Numbered from the stretch's first letter, positions 1-36,115 are shown. The stretch: DNA of 64,000 nucleotides from Sipunculus nudus (GCA_026874595.1 CM049308.1:42909327-42973326); one strand, 5' to 3'. Made by a program: numbers and translations. Notes: generated by a model from the sequence alone, not told the origin.

Positions 1-1689
1 CATTTTTTGTGGCGCCACCTATATCGACCTGTTTTTTACGGACAAAACTTCATATTCTAAGCCTCTTTTAGCTTAGAAATGTTTTATGATGAAAATGTCG
101 GGATGAATCGTTCAATATCTCACATGAATTAACCTATGGTAGGGTTCTTTCAGTTATATATGAATATCCTGGGTTCGTTGATTTTTGGAAGAGTCATAGG
201 AAGCTGAAGTTGGTCTTGTGGCCATTAGTAAGCCTCTTTCAAACTGAGGCCTGCAATAGTCTTCTTCTGCAAAACTGTTGTTTCAATTCTGTAACATTGC
301 ACAAAAATAATTCTTAGGAAGCCATTGTTCAAGTTTATTTAAATGATTTTTTGGCAGAATTATTGGACCTATAACAATGAAAGGACTGCATCTTTTATTA
401 TTTTAAACATTTTGATAAAAAATCTTATGAATATATCTGCTGAAAAAAAGCATTGCATCCAAAGTGTTTCAGTATGGGTAAACAGATTTATCAACAGGCC
501 AAGATTGTGTCTGTATCTATAAACTTCTTGGCAGACCGCCAATAATTTCAGATCTGGCAACAGGTCAAGAGTTCATTCAGTGCAGGTAGGTACAGGTCAA
601 GAGTTCACTGAGTGCAGTAGTTGCAGCTAGCACTTTGTTCCGCGTCACTCTGGCCAACTGCCTGCATCATCTGAGCTTGGTCAGCCCTGATTCAAGAGAA
701 GTTTGATGTATTGGTCTGACATTTTGACTTGTCATGCATGGCTTTCTCGTACACAAGACTGGTGTCGCAACCTACAATAAATTTTTGCCTAGAGTATTTC
801 CCTGCTTATTTTTCAGGAGGGATTTGATTGGATTACATTGGCGCTGTAACGTTGGGCTAAGATATAGAAACAGGTCAGTCAGTCATAACGATAGTCTGAC
901 TACTGTATTCCATTGTAATATTAATTGGAGAGACTCCTAATCAACAGATTCGTTAAAGTGACAGTAAATAAATTGCCATGTGAGTGACAAGATGCAAATT
1001 GTCAATAGTGAACAGGATTGTATCCATATTAAAGAAAGTGTGCTGATATTTAACAGGCGACACAGCCATATTCTGCATACTCCATTAACAAGGACACAGC
1101 CTCAGTCGGAAACTAAGCGATGTAGTGTGTGTTAAATCAGATGATGTGATAGTGATGTAAAATCAGTGATTACACTATGAGGGTATAGAGGGTAAAGGAT
1201 TTCCATGACTAGAGACACACACACACGATGAAGCGTAATCTGTTTATTTGGTAGTTATTTGGTAGTAAATTATTTTTAGGGTTGTAAATTGGTGCTCTTG
1301 AACACAGTTGTGCATATACTTGTAAGGATAATTGTGTATTGGTCTGGAAACTACATATTAATATATTGGTGGAGGTTGATTTTCAGATAGAATACTATAT
1401 GATAAAGTGGAAACTTTGCAAGAAATCGCTTTGAGAACCACTAATGACAAGTCCAAGTGAACAGAGGTTGGATTTGGTGACCTCTGGTGGGCATGGGGAG
1501 TACTACCCCCTTGTAGGCCATAAATCATACATAACTGTTGTTCACACAGGTTTGGAGAACTGGAGCCCGACAAATCTATTTTTGATGGACGTGCTGTCGG
1601 CTAGACAGGGTATCGACCGGATCCTTGAAGTAACAGGACCGTCTATACAGACACCGACGCCGGTATTGAGAACGGTTCATGGGAGTTCC
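1..1689. other. Intergenic, no gene recognised
   Basis: I see no coding exon here. The first 60 bases carry a GTGGCGCCACCT module that also occurs inside the dispersed repeat at 55.2-56.7 kb and in intron 1 of the Notch-ligand gene, so the window probably opens inside a copy of that family. A short open frame from 1444 leads into the gag-like remnant that follows and is not a separate gene. Confidence 0.5.
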
Positions 1690-2170
1690 ATGCCCCCAAT
1701 ATCAATAAGGTCGCTATCGCCAGGCTCAGCATGTGGGAGACTCCCCAGCAAGAAACAAAACAAAACTGATAAGTTTGATGGCGACGGGGTAGAATAAGCA
1801 GATTTCGAGATTCACTTCGAAACCATGGCAGAGTGGAATGGTTGGACAGAAGCCGCGAAAGCCCGCAGCTCGCTACGTGTTTAAGGGGAAAAGCCCAGAG
1901 GATACTCAGTGAAGTATCTGCTAAGAAACAACACCATTACGTGGCATTGAAGGATGCCTTGCCTAAGAGGTTCGGTCCACTTTGTAAATATACAAAGTGT
2001 TAGGACATTGACCTCCGAGAGCGTCACCCTATGGACCAGCTCCACCTAATCCACATCAGACGAGGAGAAGAACCCCTACCAGAGATGTAGGAGCTGAGTG
2101 CCACGCCGAGGAGGAGAGACGGACTCTTTCAGGAGAAGGGCCTTTGTTACGCGACCGCGCAATGATTAGT
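1690..2170 (+). mobile_element. Decayed Ty3/gypsy-type gag fragment
   Basis: The translated frame around 1765-1865 reads KFDGDG, then an in-frame stop, then ADFEIHFETMAEWNGW. This is the usual gag core pattern of Ty3/gypsy elements (a KFDG...F...FE.....NGW motif followed by an alanine-rich LxG segment). Further downstream, after frame changes, comes the peptide ALKDALPKRFGP, again typical of this gag. Stops and frameshifts break it, so it is a dead copy. No protease or reverse transcriptase follows directly. The family assignment is by eye and fairly safe; the clade is not determined. Confidence 0.6.
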
Positions 2171-2356
2171 TAACTTTTTCTTTTAGTGTTATTCATTTGC
2201 GTGTTTGATTTGACTAGTTAGCTATTTACATCCCTTAGTGATATCGCTGCGAACGGACTGTGTAAACTTGTTCATTTAGAGGGATAGTAAGTGCCTCGTA
2301 CGGAGTCGGACTGTATTTTTTTAATGTTGTTCGAGGGCGAACTTTTCTTTTTTTTT

Positions 2357-2630
2357 AGTAGGGGGGAGTTGTAGCGAGTTCGGGTAGGTAGGAGTTTGTT
2401 TGTGAGAAAGTACCAGTCTTCTTTGTTTGGATCAGGTGCCCGTCCAGCGGCAGACGTCAGCACGACATTTACTCGGAAGCGAGGCTGTGGACTCAAAGGC
2501 GATTTTGACGAATATGGGACGTTGTGCCCAGTTTTGATGGAAATGCGATAGGTCTAGGCTGTATTGATTGCTGTGAAGCAGCAATTGAGAGGTCAACAAC
2601 CTACCGTAAGGATCGGTTGGTCACAATATA
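2357..2630 (+). mobile_element. Possible polypurine tract and 3' LTR
   Basis: A purine run (AGTAGGGGGGAG, 2357-2368) is followed by TGTAGCGAG at 2370, the arrangement expected where a polypurine tract meets the 3' LTR of a retrotransposon. It lies about 200 bases past the gag-like remnant on the same strand. The right end is uncertain; a TCACA at about 2620 could be the CA terminus. No second LTR was found, so this remains tentative. Confidence 0.3.
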
Positions 2631-3229
2631 ATCCCCCCCCCCCCCCGCCCCAGCAATTTTGTGACGGCTCATTTTATTCCAGACAGGGTTTCTATTCTGA
2701 TTTTACCTCCAGGAAATTGAAATACCGACTTGGAAAGCGGTAGAGCAAAGAAACTGTACAGTGTGCAATGTTATGTGAATAGGAACATATATACTGCACG
2801 CATGTATAATCACCATGCCGTGGTCGTTGGACTTCCGTAAGTCGTTTGTAACATTTCCACGTGCAAAAACATACCGACGTGCACATAAATAGCACTTAAT
2901 GTGCATGTTCTGCTAATTATTTGCACATCATCCTTATGTACTCAAAAATTGCTGGATTCCGTGCGATGAGCTGAGAAAAACTGCCACCTGACAAATAGGA
3001 TAGACGGGACATCCCATATATAGGCTAGAATTGGTCAATTTTGTATGGACGCATGATTAAGTGGGGAAAAAAACTAGTTACTTATACATGTTTTTTTTAT
3101 GACATTTTATTCATATCAAATTACATATTAGACCAACATACATATACGTGAAACATCAACATGATGATAACAGAGATACATACATGAACATAAAATGAAG
3201 TCATATTCAAAATTACAAACAAACACATA
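2631..3229. other. Intergenic, no gene recognised
   Basis: This stretch contains a poly-C run near 2633-2650 and otherwise unique-looking AT-rich sequence. The overlapping short open frames on the - strand at 2692-2906 have no recognisable domain. Confidence 0.5.
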
Positions 3230-5340
3230 GTCTAAACGTTTGTTCAAATATTCAAAATAATTCTACCAAATTTTTCCACTTTTTATTATGCACGGAGATT
3301 GTTCCTTTCCTTCTGGCTACATAATATTCAATTCTTTCCTTGTCTTTTAGTACATTAAAAGATCCTGCAAAATTGAGAACCGTACGTTTCTCTCTTTTAA
3401 TAAAAACATAATATTTATAAAATAAGATTACATGATTCATAAGCAACTTTTCAGTTTTTATTGGTGTCATTCCCAATAAAATATTTTCTTTAGAAACGTT
3501 CGGTAATTCCACATGACAGCGGAGTTTATCCTTGATTAACATATAAAAATTGTTTTGTCTCGAAACATGAAACAAATAAATGGTCCAGTGTTTCGGTTTC
3601 TTCAAAACAGTAGCTACACCTAGGAGATTCCCCAATTGACCAACGATACAAAAGTTGCTTTGTTGGTAGAATATTGTGCAATATTTTGTACTGGAAAACC
3701 CTTAGTTTTGTAATTAATGTTGTCCTGTACATTAGTGTTTATATGTTTTTCCAATTTAATAAAGCATCTGGAAGCACTGATTCAATCATTGTGCGACTGG
3801 TCGGTTCCTCAGTTTTTATATCTAATAGAGTAGCGTAAATCCTACTTGCATTTGTACTGTGAATACTATTTTGTAATGCTTCGAAGGTCTATTCGCCATA
3901 ATCCCTCGACCACTGAGCTCTTAGTATTGAGCGCCATTCATAAGGAATGGCCCTCCATACAGCATGCCAAGACATAAAACAACTGAATGGCAAGCTCGTG
4001 TCATCCCATTTTTTTCTATGAACCTGTACTATCAATAAGATCCATGATAGTATTGAAACCCTGACTGGCCATAATCTTAATGTATATCGATGAATTATCT
4101 ATTTGTATATATTTATTGTTCCAAAGAGGTTGATGCAAAATCCTGTCTATATCTTCGGGTTTGTCGGTTGAATAATCTGCCCAGTTCAATAAACACCCTT
4201 TGTAGAAGGGAGGCAATTTTTAAAGGTATACGACCTTTATCAACATTATATCCCACTTGTTCAAAACCACCAATATCCTTCATAATTATTTCAGAAATTA
4301 CTTTCCATGGAACATTAGTATCTTCTTTTAATTTATATATCTATGTAATACGCTGGGCCTGAATTTTAAGTCGAACATCAGGGTAATTAATTCTACCATG
4401 TTCCTTTACATTTATTAGAACACTGTGTTTTATTTTAGGTTTTCTTCCGTTCGATATGAAATTATTTAATTCATTCTGAATTATTTCTACAAACTCTTCA
4501 GTGAGCGATAATACATTACATAGATACATAATTTTTGGTAGTGCTAAAGATTTAATAATTGTATTTCTTCCGAACAAAGATAAATTTCTAGATTTCCATA
4601 ATCTTAGACAGTTCTTTAACCTTCGTGCTACTATGTCAAAATTTAATTCGTATGACAAAGTGAATTCCAAATATCTTCAGTGCTTCAGTGGTTAAGTTCA
4701 CATTTTTATAAAGGCTAGTCTCAATACACCTTTTCCTTTCTGATTCAATATATGCTACTTCCGATTTTTGCTGACTGAGAGAGAGCGAAGAAAACTTATA
4801 AAATTTGTTGAATATAGTAATTAATCTGTCCATGGATTTATGATCTTGTAGGAAAAAAGTTGCATCGTCTGCAAATAATGCACATTTTATTTCATTACCA
4901 TGAATATTTATACCTCTGATGTGATGATCATCTTTGACTTATTGTGCCAATATCTCAATAACTAAGATTAATGTATATGGCGCCAGTGGCGGCTGCCTCT
5001 ACACACTGGGAAATAGCCCGTGAAGTAAACGTTATTCATAACACAACTTTCCTAGTCAGTATTAAGTAATTTAACCCATTTTACAAATGATTCACGGAAA
5101 CCATATCTTCGGAGTACTGCAAATATTAAATTATGATCCAAAAAATCGAATGCAGCCTCGTAGTCTGCTGCGAATATAATCCCCGGTAGGTAATAACATT
5201 TAGTATAATATAAAATATCGGAAATCAGTCTAATAGGTTCACTAATATACCTTCCCTTTACGAAGGCATATTGATCTCTGCCTATAATATGTGATAATAG
5301 GGGTTGGAGTCTAGCTAATTTTACTAAATTTTACTAAGAA
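3230..5340 (-). mobile_element. Decayed LINE reverse transcriptase (C-terminal half)
   Basis: Read on the - strand from 5340 down to 3230, the broken frames give successive reverse-transcriptase landmarks. QYAFVKGRYIS lies near 5260 (the Q.GF..GR block). IIFAADYEAAFDF lies near 5170 (the first catalytic aspartate block). ALFADDATFFL lies near 4870 (the YADD box, here FADD). The thumb region then follows (SLFGRNTIIKSLALPKIMYL, 4340-4670), the QPLWNN segment (4016-4216), and a C-terminal zinc-knuckle-like region (RCSYC..ETLDHLFVSC, 3526-3732). Stops and frameshifts separate these pieces and no endonuclease domain was seen, so the copy is 5'-truncated and inactive. The arrangement suggests an L1/Tx1-like clade, but that is tentative. 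Confidence 0.85.
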
Positions 5341-5527
5341 TCTTAGTATCCACATTAATTAGACTAACAGTTACTTATACGTGTTGCTCCAGTGCGTATT
5401 ACAGTTCCAATTATAATCTACAGTCATATGTAATAAATGAAAAAATGTAATAATTGAAGAAAAAGACATTGTAATCATTATCAAAGAACTAAAATGTTGT
5501 AATGCAGGATTATATAAGGGAGTATCG

Positions 5528-5870
5528 CCGGCTTCTGTGGTTCAGGGGTAGAGCGCAGGGCTCAAAGTTCAAATCTCAGCCGAGGCGGTGAAATTTTTTT
5601 ACCGTCTGCCCCACCAAGGATGAGCGCTCTACAGGCTTAACGGGGAGACTATGCCCGACAGTTGTGTTTCACCCACAAAAAAAGTGTGCCTGGGTGTTAT
5701 GACCCAGCAATTGGGATGACACACACCAGGGTCCCGCAGGAGTGATACGCCGTGTAAGCCCCTGTCACGTGGTCTGAAACCGGAATGGAATTCTGCAGAT
5801 GAACAAAAAAACTTAGTAAAGCAAGCATTAAAAAATGGAGGCAGTTACCTCCACCAAAAATAACCAAAAA
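5528..5870 (+). repeat. tRNA-derived SINE, copy 1
   Basis: The head reads GGCTTCTGTGGTTCAGGGG, a polymerase III A box, followed by a B-box-like GTTCAAATCTC. Compared with copy 2 (43790-44167) about 20 bases between the boxes are missing. The body shares the GAGCGCTCT and the ATTCTGCAGAT blocks near the 3' end with copies 2 and 3. It ends in an A-rich tail near 5870 with a GGAGGCAGTTACCTCC stem. The missing spacer makes it unlikely to be transcribed as a tRNA. Confidence 0.7.
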
Positions 5871-6335
5871 AAAAAATAACTAATAAAAATAAAAGAGTAA
5901 TCGTGAAAAATTTTTTTGTATTAAAATAGCGCACAGGATTAACTTATAAGAAAATCATGTTTTGGGGACGAACTTTTCTGTATTTAGGCCGAAACTTGAG
6001 CACGTCCCATGTAATGTTTGTGTAATTTTCTGCGAAAAACTGTCCACTTCAGCCTCTGTGCTCTAAACTGCATGGCCACTCACATTTACCAATAAGGTCT
6101 GACAGAGAAAATGATAAACCAGCATGATAAAACCCCAAGACTGAATCAGTTTATCCACCAAAAGACGACTGGCACATCTTGGCATAAGAATAATGCCTTT
6201 TAATCATAATAATAAAATAACTTATTAATCTTAGGGAAAAAATAAACATTCAGGTGCATACACTACTGTATTTTTGAAAATCATTTCATCAATTATGTCA
6301 AGACTCTGTCTCAGGCCAAATTCTATAATATAACG

Positions 6336-6391
<56 letters not shown>

Positions 6392-7652
6392 TACTGAATA
6401 TCATATTGAACTTTATTGCTCCAAACGTGGTTTAAATATGGAAATGTGCATTGTCATTTTTTACTTTGAATTCAGAAATATTGGTGCATTTGATCTTTTT
6501 TAAATTAAAGCCTTAACACTGAATATTGCACTTTGTTCTAGTTTATCACTTTAAGCTGATAATTGACAGATTTTCAATATGCGAAATATTTTGGCCACTC
6601 GGGAGAGATTAGTAAAAATTCCCATTTAACTATACAATCAGATTTGTTATAAAATATTCTAGTTGTACCCCTCAATCAAAGATCCTGAAATCTTTCTCAC
6701 AGTTTCCTCCTTACCCTTAGTTCAAACGTACACTGCTTACAGTTTCCTGTATTCCTCGAAAATGATTGCTTCCTTTGTCTGTGAGGCGAGGGAGGCATTG
6801 TGTACTTCATCAGGCTCACTGCCAAATGAGCAAACAGGTAATAAAAACTGAAATAACCATATTCTAAGATCCAGAGGTGTTAGCTGGTTATGGTATTTTT
6901 ATATTTCATCGCTACATTTTGATAATGGCATGTCACCTTTGCTATGTACTTTATTGGTTCATTTAATCTTTTCGAGCACAAAAGGTGCATGTCAGTCAAA
7001 AATATCTTTATCAATCCTTTGCGGTCTAAACATCAGGTTAAAAACAACAAGGGAACAAGTCATTTGACAGATATACTTACAACGTTTAAGCCTAAGTCGT
7101 ACCTCTCTTACATCCTAAAGCAAACAGGGTGTAAGTGAATTAAATTGCTGGTGTGAGGTGTGATTCTTTCGGCCATGACACACACAGGCGTGTGTTTATT
7201 GAGAGGAGGAAGAGTCGGGAGGAGGCTGGCGTGAACAAGCAGAGTTCGTCCACATCATTCTCAAGGTATTTGTCGATTAACCTGTATCGTCATAGGGCAA
7301 GTCTCTCCGGAGCACGAACAAATATTCTCCCCCGGGCTTAACAAACAGGGATCTATTGGATAAGTGGGTGTTTCATTACAGACAAAAGTCGTCATCAAGA
7401 CCCAGCGCCATCATAAACTTTTGACGGGACGTGCGCAAGTTACATCACAGAGTCATTTTATTAATTTAAAAATATCTGCTTCGAAAAACATACCAATGCT
7501 GATACTGGATACAAAATTCAAGTAAGGGAAAAGACAAGTGGTGGAACATTAAATCATTTCTGTACGTTCTTCGTTTGTAAACACCCTCTGTTCTGTTTTG
7601 GCTCGTGGAGAACTGCAAAGATACATGAACTGTCGCTTCAACGCTGATTACC
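5871..7652. other. Upstream flank of the Notch-ligand gene
   Basis: No coding exon was recognised. A (TA)n microsatellite occupies about 6340-6389. The last few hundred bases should hold the promoter and 5' UTR of the downstream gene, but no TATA box or initiator could be assigned with confidence. Confidence 0.5.
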
Positions 7653-30645
<22,993 letters not shown>

Positions 30646-31469
30646 AGGATTTAAAGAACAGTTATCACCTCTGGAAACAGATTTCTTGCAATCGATTCAG
30701 ATTTTCGTTGCTGTTCAGTAAGTTAAGAAATTAAAAAAAAATACTTCACTCGTGGGGAGATGGTGCTTAGAGTAAATGTAACTATGGCAACAAAGTGAAG
30801 TTGCGGTTTCCCAGCAAAACAAAAGAAACTGTTATAATGTTGTCATAATGTTTATATCAGTAATGTTCCACCCAAAGGTGCTCAATTATTTTGTGATATT
30901 CATTCAGAATTATACTTATTTTTCATCGTTATATTTCTTATGAAAGTGAACATGTTAAGTTGATCCGATTTATTAATGAAAATAATAATGGAAAAAGTAT
31001 AGGAACGTCTCGTTATATTGTGACATCTACAATACCAATGAATGAAAAGTAACAGTTGAATTGTTACAATAGTTTACTGATTTCAAGTCTTATAGAGGGA
31101 CAAAGGATTACCGATTCTCAATTTATAAGGTCAAGACATACCAGTCTCTCTTGTTAGAGTCAATTCAGTCGATTATTTTCCTTTATTTTAACACCTGTAA
31201 ACTACCTGCACCCACGATCATCTTATTTCTCCATATATGTTCATACTGGCATGCAACACGAACTTGTTCTACAGGTAAGACTTGAAAGTGTTTAGGTCAA
31301 TTTTGACTTGAGATTTCAGTGACTTTCGTGATGTACAAACAGAAAAGGAACAAGTACAACACAACACTTAAGAAATTGTAGGTATAGCGACACCTGTTTT
31401 GTGCAGCAGAATTGTAGATGGTGGCATCTGATCTGTCTTGTGCAGCAGTCATTTACGATGGATGAACAC

Positions 31470-31537
31470 AATAAAATGTTATTATCATCTGTCAAGGTAA
31501 TCTTGCGGAATCAGGGTAAATTTGTAATTTCAATAAA
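31470..31537 (+). promoter_or_regulatory. Candidate poly(A) signals of the Notch-ligand gene
   Basis: Two AATAAA hexamers (31470 and 31532) lie 0.82 and 0.89 kb after the stop codon on the coding strand. Which one is used, if either, cannot be told from the sequence. Confidence 0.4.
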
Positions 31538-31734
31538 GAGAGGCTCTGATTCTGAATTCTGAAGTGATCACACCTCTGTGTTCTCCCCGTAGCTCACAGA
31601 ATGCAGATTTGAGAAGATATGACTATCACGTAAAGTTTATCTTTTGTTTCAAACACCTTTATCCTTAATTTTCATCAGTTTATTTTCTTGACAGAAATGT
31701 CCGAGCAGAACGAGCTCTTATTAAAAAAATGATC

Positions 31735-31862
31735 CCGGGGGGGGGGGGGGGGGGGGGGGTTCAAAGGATTTGACCCCGGGTGCCAGATAACCAACAATTT
31801 TGTGGTGGGGGGGGGGGGGTGGTTCAAAGGATTTGACCCCGGGTGCCAGATAACCAACAATT
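31735..31862 (+). repeat. Poly-G with duplicated 60-bp block
   Basis: A G-run followed by TTCAAAGGATTTGACCCCGG and GTGCCAGATAACCAACAA occurs twice in direct tandem. Confidence 0.85.
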
Positions 31863-32800
31863 TTTACTATTACTTTTAATTTTATTTTCAATTTTTTAAA
31901 AGAGCAATTTTTCAAGTGTTTGATATGTGGACTAGGTTTATATTTTATTTCTTATTTTTATTAATGAATCAATGATGATTAGGTTAATCTCATTACACTA
32001 ATATCAGATGATTGAATTCATCCATAAACATTTACACAATAAATATCCCAGTTACTGAGCTACGACAAAAAAAGTAAGATAGAGTCTGACATTCACCCAA
32101 TAATCCCCTCATGATTTATTTACAGTGCCCTTGTTCTATACATTTCTCAAATACGTTAGCTCATTCATTGTACAGGGCTGGAAAACCTTTAAATGCTGGC
32201 TCCCTAATCCCCTCAAATTCATAAACTGGTATATTTGTTTCAAATATTATGAATTACATGAAGATATTCTCTAAACTGATATAATATTATTACCAGGTGT
32301 TCTCCTATACCTTCAAGTGTTATTCTTCTTATTATTATTATCTGCCCGTTGCTTCATCATTAGTCAACAATATACAACAGTGGATACGGGCCGTGAAGGT
32401 AGCACTGGGATGAAGCGGTCTGACGCGGTAATCCGGCCACTGGTAGGACTGCATTGTCAACCTGTCCATATCCCGACTTCGATCGATCCTGATCCAGGCA
32501 ACACCGCTTCTCGGGGCTTACTGCGCGTATTAAGAAGTAGTCCTCATCAAAACATATGGCGGGGTTTCACACAGCAGTAACGTGCTGTTGCTGCACGGGA
32601 CCTCACTATTATTAAACGGGACGTGAACCGGGCCAGGAGGCGTGTGATCTAGGTCCAGAAATAACTATGTCGATGCGTAGAGACGGCTGACCGCTCGGCG
32701 TATTGATCCATTCCCACGCCCAGTACGTGAATCCGGGACAGACTGGCTGGGCTGCCCCGGTATAGGCTGGCTTACAGACAGGACTGTCACCCAGGCCTTA

Positions 32801-32999
32801 ATGTCAGCAGCCACAATGTCAGACTGCTTCAGTAAGAAAACCGTCAGATTAATCCTTCTTTGTGCCTTTTATGTTCTATATCTGGTGATTGGAGCTTCCA
32901 TATTTTCCGCTATCGAAGGACCCGAGGAGAGAACCCTTCGGAAGTCTCTGAAGCGTCACCGACTCCGGTTCATGGCCCATAACCGGCGATGTGTAACAG
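32801..32999 (+). CDS. K2P potassium channel, alternative first exon 1a
   Basis: It encodes 66 residues: a short N-terminus (starts at residues 1 or 6), the M1 helix with the K2P signature GASIFSAIEGPEE, and a basic helix ending NRRCVT. In TWIK-type channels this is the first cap helix, and the cysteine forms the inter-subunit cap disulphide. The exon ends ACAG|GTACAG in phase 1. The first exon found downstream that accepts this phase and encodes the next K2P segment is at 63382, over 30 kb away. It might instead belong to a separate or broken channel gene whose other exons are lost. Confidence 0.8.
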
Positions 33000-33329
33000 G
33001 TACAGCTTGTCATCGTCATGGTGTTGTGGTCTGCATGCTTCTCTTCTCACTCTGTAGTTACATGACCATGTTCAAATTTATAGGGCAACCTAATATACTC
33101 GCTACAGAAAAACAGACTCTATCCTCATTTTCTTAATATATAATCTTTCCGAAAAATGCATGAAGCATGGTGGTGTGAGATTCGTGATATGAACATATTT
33201 TTTATCCAAGCAGATTGCATAATAAACTGAGTGGGCTGTTAACTAAAAATGATCATGATTAAAATGTATAATAGATGCATGATATCCACATGGTATGTCT
33301 CATGTGGTATGTCTCTCATTCCCCTACCA

Positions 33330-34215
33330 CAAGCCAGGCTCCAGTCTCCAAGCTAGTTAGTTCTTTCACGACCGCCCAGGCTCTCGTCCCAGTCTCCTGG
33401 TCAGTTTACTGTTTAACCTCCTGCCTCCTGCCTGCAACAAACATCACTCTCCTGTCCAGTCTTGTGTCCCAAATTTTAATCTGCTGTCCCGTCTTGTGTC
33501 CCACATTCCGTCTCCTGTCACGTCTTCTGTCCCACATTTCAGTCTCCTTTATCACATTTCAGTCTCCTGTCCTGTCCGACATTCCAGTCTCCTGTCCTGT
33601 CTTCTGTCCCACATTTCAGTCTCCTGTCCTGTCCCATGTCCGATGCACACGTCACTCTCCTGTCCCGTCTCATTTCTCGTCTCCTGACTCGTCTCTTCTC
33701 CCACATTTCAGACACCTGTCCCGTCTCCTGTCTCACACTTTACTCTTCACGTCCTGTGGCCTGTATCAGACTTCAGTGTTCTGTCCCGTCTCCTGTCTCA
33801 CACTTTACTCTTCACGTCCTGTGGCCTGTATCACACTTCAGTGTTCTGTCCCGTCTCCTGTCCCACACGTCACTCTCCTGTCTCGTCTCCTTTCCGACAA
33901 TTCAGTCTCCTGTCTCGTCTCCTGCCTCGTCCTCTGTCCACATTTCAGTCTTCTGTCTCGTCTCCTGTACCGTCTCCTGTCCCACATTTGAGTCTCCTGT
34001 CCCGTTCCTTTTCTCACACTTTTCTCCTCTGTGTGCTGTTTCACATTTCAGTGTCCTGTCTGTGTCTCCTGTCCTACACGTCTCTGTCCTGTCCCACATT
34101 TCAGTCTCCTGTCCCGTCTTTTGTCTCTCACTTCACTCTTCTGTGCTAACTTCTGTCTCACACTTCAGTGTTTCCCAGTCTCACATCAGTCCTCTGTTCA
34201 GCCCTCTGTCTCACA
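33330..34215 (+). repeat. Pyrimidine-rich CTCCTGTCC minisatellite
   Basis: Nearly 0.9 kb of imperfect repeats of CTCCTGTCCCGT and CCCACATTTCAGT, strongly biased to pyrimidines on the + strand. Within it, a block with CACTTTACTCTTCACGTCCT and GTGGCCTGTATCA is duplicated (about 33731 and 33799). Three frames are open over long distances because the unit lacks stops; these are not genes. Confidence 0.88.
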
Positions 34216-34663
34216 GCCCCCTGTGCTGGAAAATACTTTTTAATGTATACTCATACGTATAGTTTTATTACTTAAGCCGGTCAAAAGGGTATAAGTGCAC
34301 ATAAAATTCCTGAATATGCAGAAAACGTATTTGACTTTGAGTTTACTTGAACACAAAGTTAATCCGGAGAGCTCGAGCATGGTGTTTCAAAGATTCAGTA
34401 TAACAAGTTTGAAAATGCGGAAGACTCGTTAGCCTTTGGTGATAATTATATAGGTTTTATTCAGAAGGGCCAAACCGGAAGTGATGAGTTTCCTCAGACA
34501 TAATCAAATATCTAAACCTCGTAACAATAGTATGTATTCTTATTATTTACAGAATTCATTGAAACCAGTGGGGCCTACCAATGAGTGTTACTTTTTCACG
34601 TACTGGTATCCGTAATACGGTGATAAGACCATGTGAAAAGGGTTTTTTTTTGGTTAAGTTATG

Positions 34664-34667
<4 letters not shown>

Positions 34668-34728
<61 letters not shown>
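34668..34728. repeat. (TA)n microsatellite
   Basis: A pure TA run of about 60 bases. Confidence 0.95.
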
Positions 34729-34730
<2 letters not shown>

Positions 34731-35849
34731 ATATAATAGAAACAATTTTTTTAAATTATTTTTTTATTTATTGTTATATAAAGAGACCTGGGCAGTTTGG
34801 GCCGGTCCACCCTTTGTACCAGACCGCTGCTGAGGTGCGCACCTCTAGAAAAGTCATTATACAAATGATACAGCTTTATACTGTAGTTCCCTTGAAATAC
34901 GTATCAACTATTACTTAACATGTATTATCTCACACGTGTCTACAAATATCTACATACATTATCTCCCATGTGTTGAACGCTTGATCCCAAACGTCAATGT
35001 AGAAGCATTCTTATGTATGCCTTCATTTTTCATACAATGCGATAGTGGTCTAATCCCCGCATACTTGGGGACACAGGAGACCCGGATAGTATTAGAGCCT
35101 AGCCAAGTTTATCTGGAGGCGCCGCCGATATTTCATTAAGCTGAAGTGAGCCGATTTTAATGCAGCTCCGTTTGGCTTGAGAAAAACTTAATACAAACAT
35201 ATTTTTTATAATTAAAAATGCCCGAAATATAAACAAACTATTTGTTTAAGTTTGAAAGTGTTGGCTTATGAAACCATCAGGATAAACTGTACATGTTAAT
35301 TAACCACACACCAGTTAAAATGTAAAATGTACGCAACATGTGACACGTTATATAGATTAATACCTTCTTTAAATAAAATCGATACTTTGTAACATCGTCA
35401 AATGAATAGGCTTTCTGGTTTGTTTATGCTAGCCGACGCTTTGCAAGCCTAGGCGAGCCACGAAACTTGCCTTACTACTAAAGCCACCCGCATTTATGTG
35501 GCTAACACGGCTGTCGGATCTACGTAGTATACCTTCAGTTGTCACTGTTCCTGATACGCGCCATCATGCGCGTTCATGCACAAGATACACAGCCTTTTTG
35601 CAAGAAATGTTTACTTGAAGATGGTATTATCTATTTTTCCTCTCTTTGTACTCAATTTTTTTCACTGTCCACCCCTCCCCCTCCCCCTCCCATGACTAAT
35701 TCTAGGGACTTATCATGCGCCTGTCCATTTTACACAGAACGCGCCAAGAAGGAGCTTTTTTGCCTTTGTCTAATATATTTGGCTAAGAACTCATCAAGAT
35801 TTTCTTTTTCATTCTAATTTCCTTATACACTACAAGTCTGTGATAAGAA

Positions 35850-35964
35850 GTCCGGACCCCCCCCCCCCCCCCCTTTTTTTAGACATGAGAACCTTTTTTT
35901 TAGGGGTTTCATTTGTCCTACTGGGTTGGACCCCCCCTTTTCCTAAATCCTTGATCCGCCCCTG
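35850..35964 (-). repeat. GGGGCGGATC dispersed repeat, copy 2
   Basis: On the - strand it begins CAGGGGCGGATCAAGGATTT and leads into poly-G tracts, as in the copy at 16430-16580. Confidence 0.65.
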
Positions 35965-36115
35965 TTTGTGCATAACTTTCTGACTGTCCAAACCTCCCAT
36001 AACTAAGTCTATGGGCTTATCATGTGCCTGTCAAGTCAACACGTAGTCAATAAGAACACTGTACCATACTACACATAGTTTGACGAACAATTCTTAGAAA
36101 TTCCAGTAAATTCAG

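Larger units (their letters stand above)
30646..32800 (+). other. 3' flank of the Notch-ligand gene and upstream region of channel exon 1a
   Basis: Candidate poly(A) signals AATAAA occur at 31470-31475 and 31532-31537, which would give a 3' UTR of roughly 0.85-0.9 kb. A poly-G containing block is duplicated in tandem at 31735-31862. From about 32390 to 32800 the sequence becomes GC-richer, as expected for a promoter or 5' leader of the next gene. The short open frame at 32317-32580 has no domain. Confidence 0.6.

Noticed and set aside
1444-1797. 117-residue open frame as a gene
   Set aside because: Its 3' end matches gypsy gag and stops at a mutation; it is part of a decayed element.
5528-5600. 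tRNA gene
   Set aside because: A and B boxes are present, but the spacing is wrong, the cloverleaf cannot close and the body matches a dispersed SINE.
33275-34262. Open frames of 238 and 208 residues in the CT-rich region
   Set aside because: They arise from a stop-free pyrimidine repeat, are open in three frames and have no domain.
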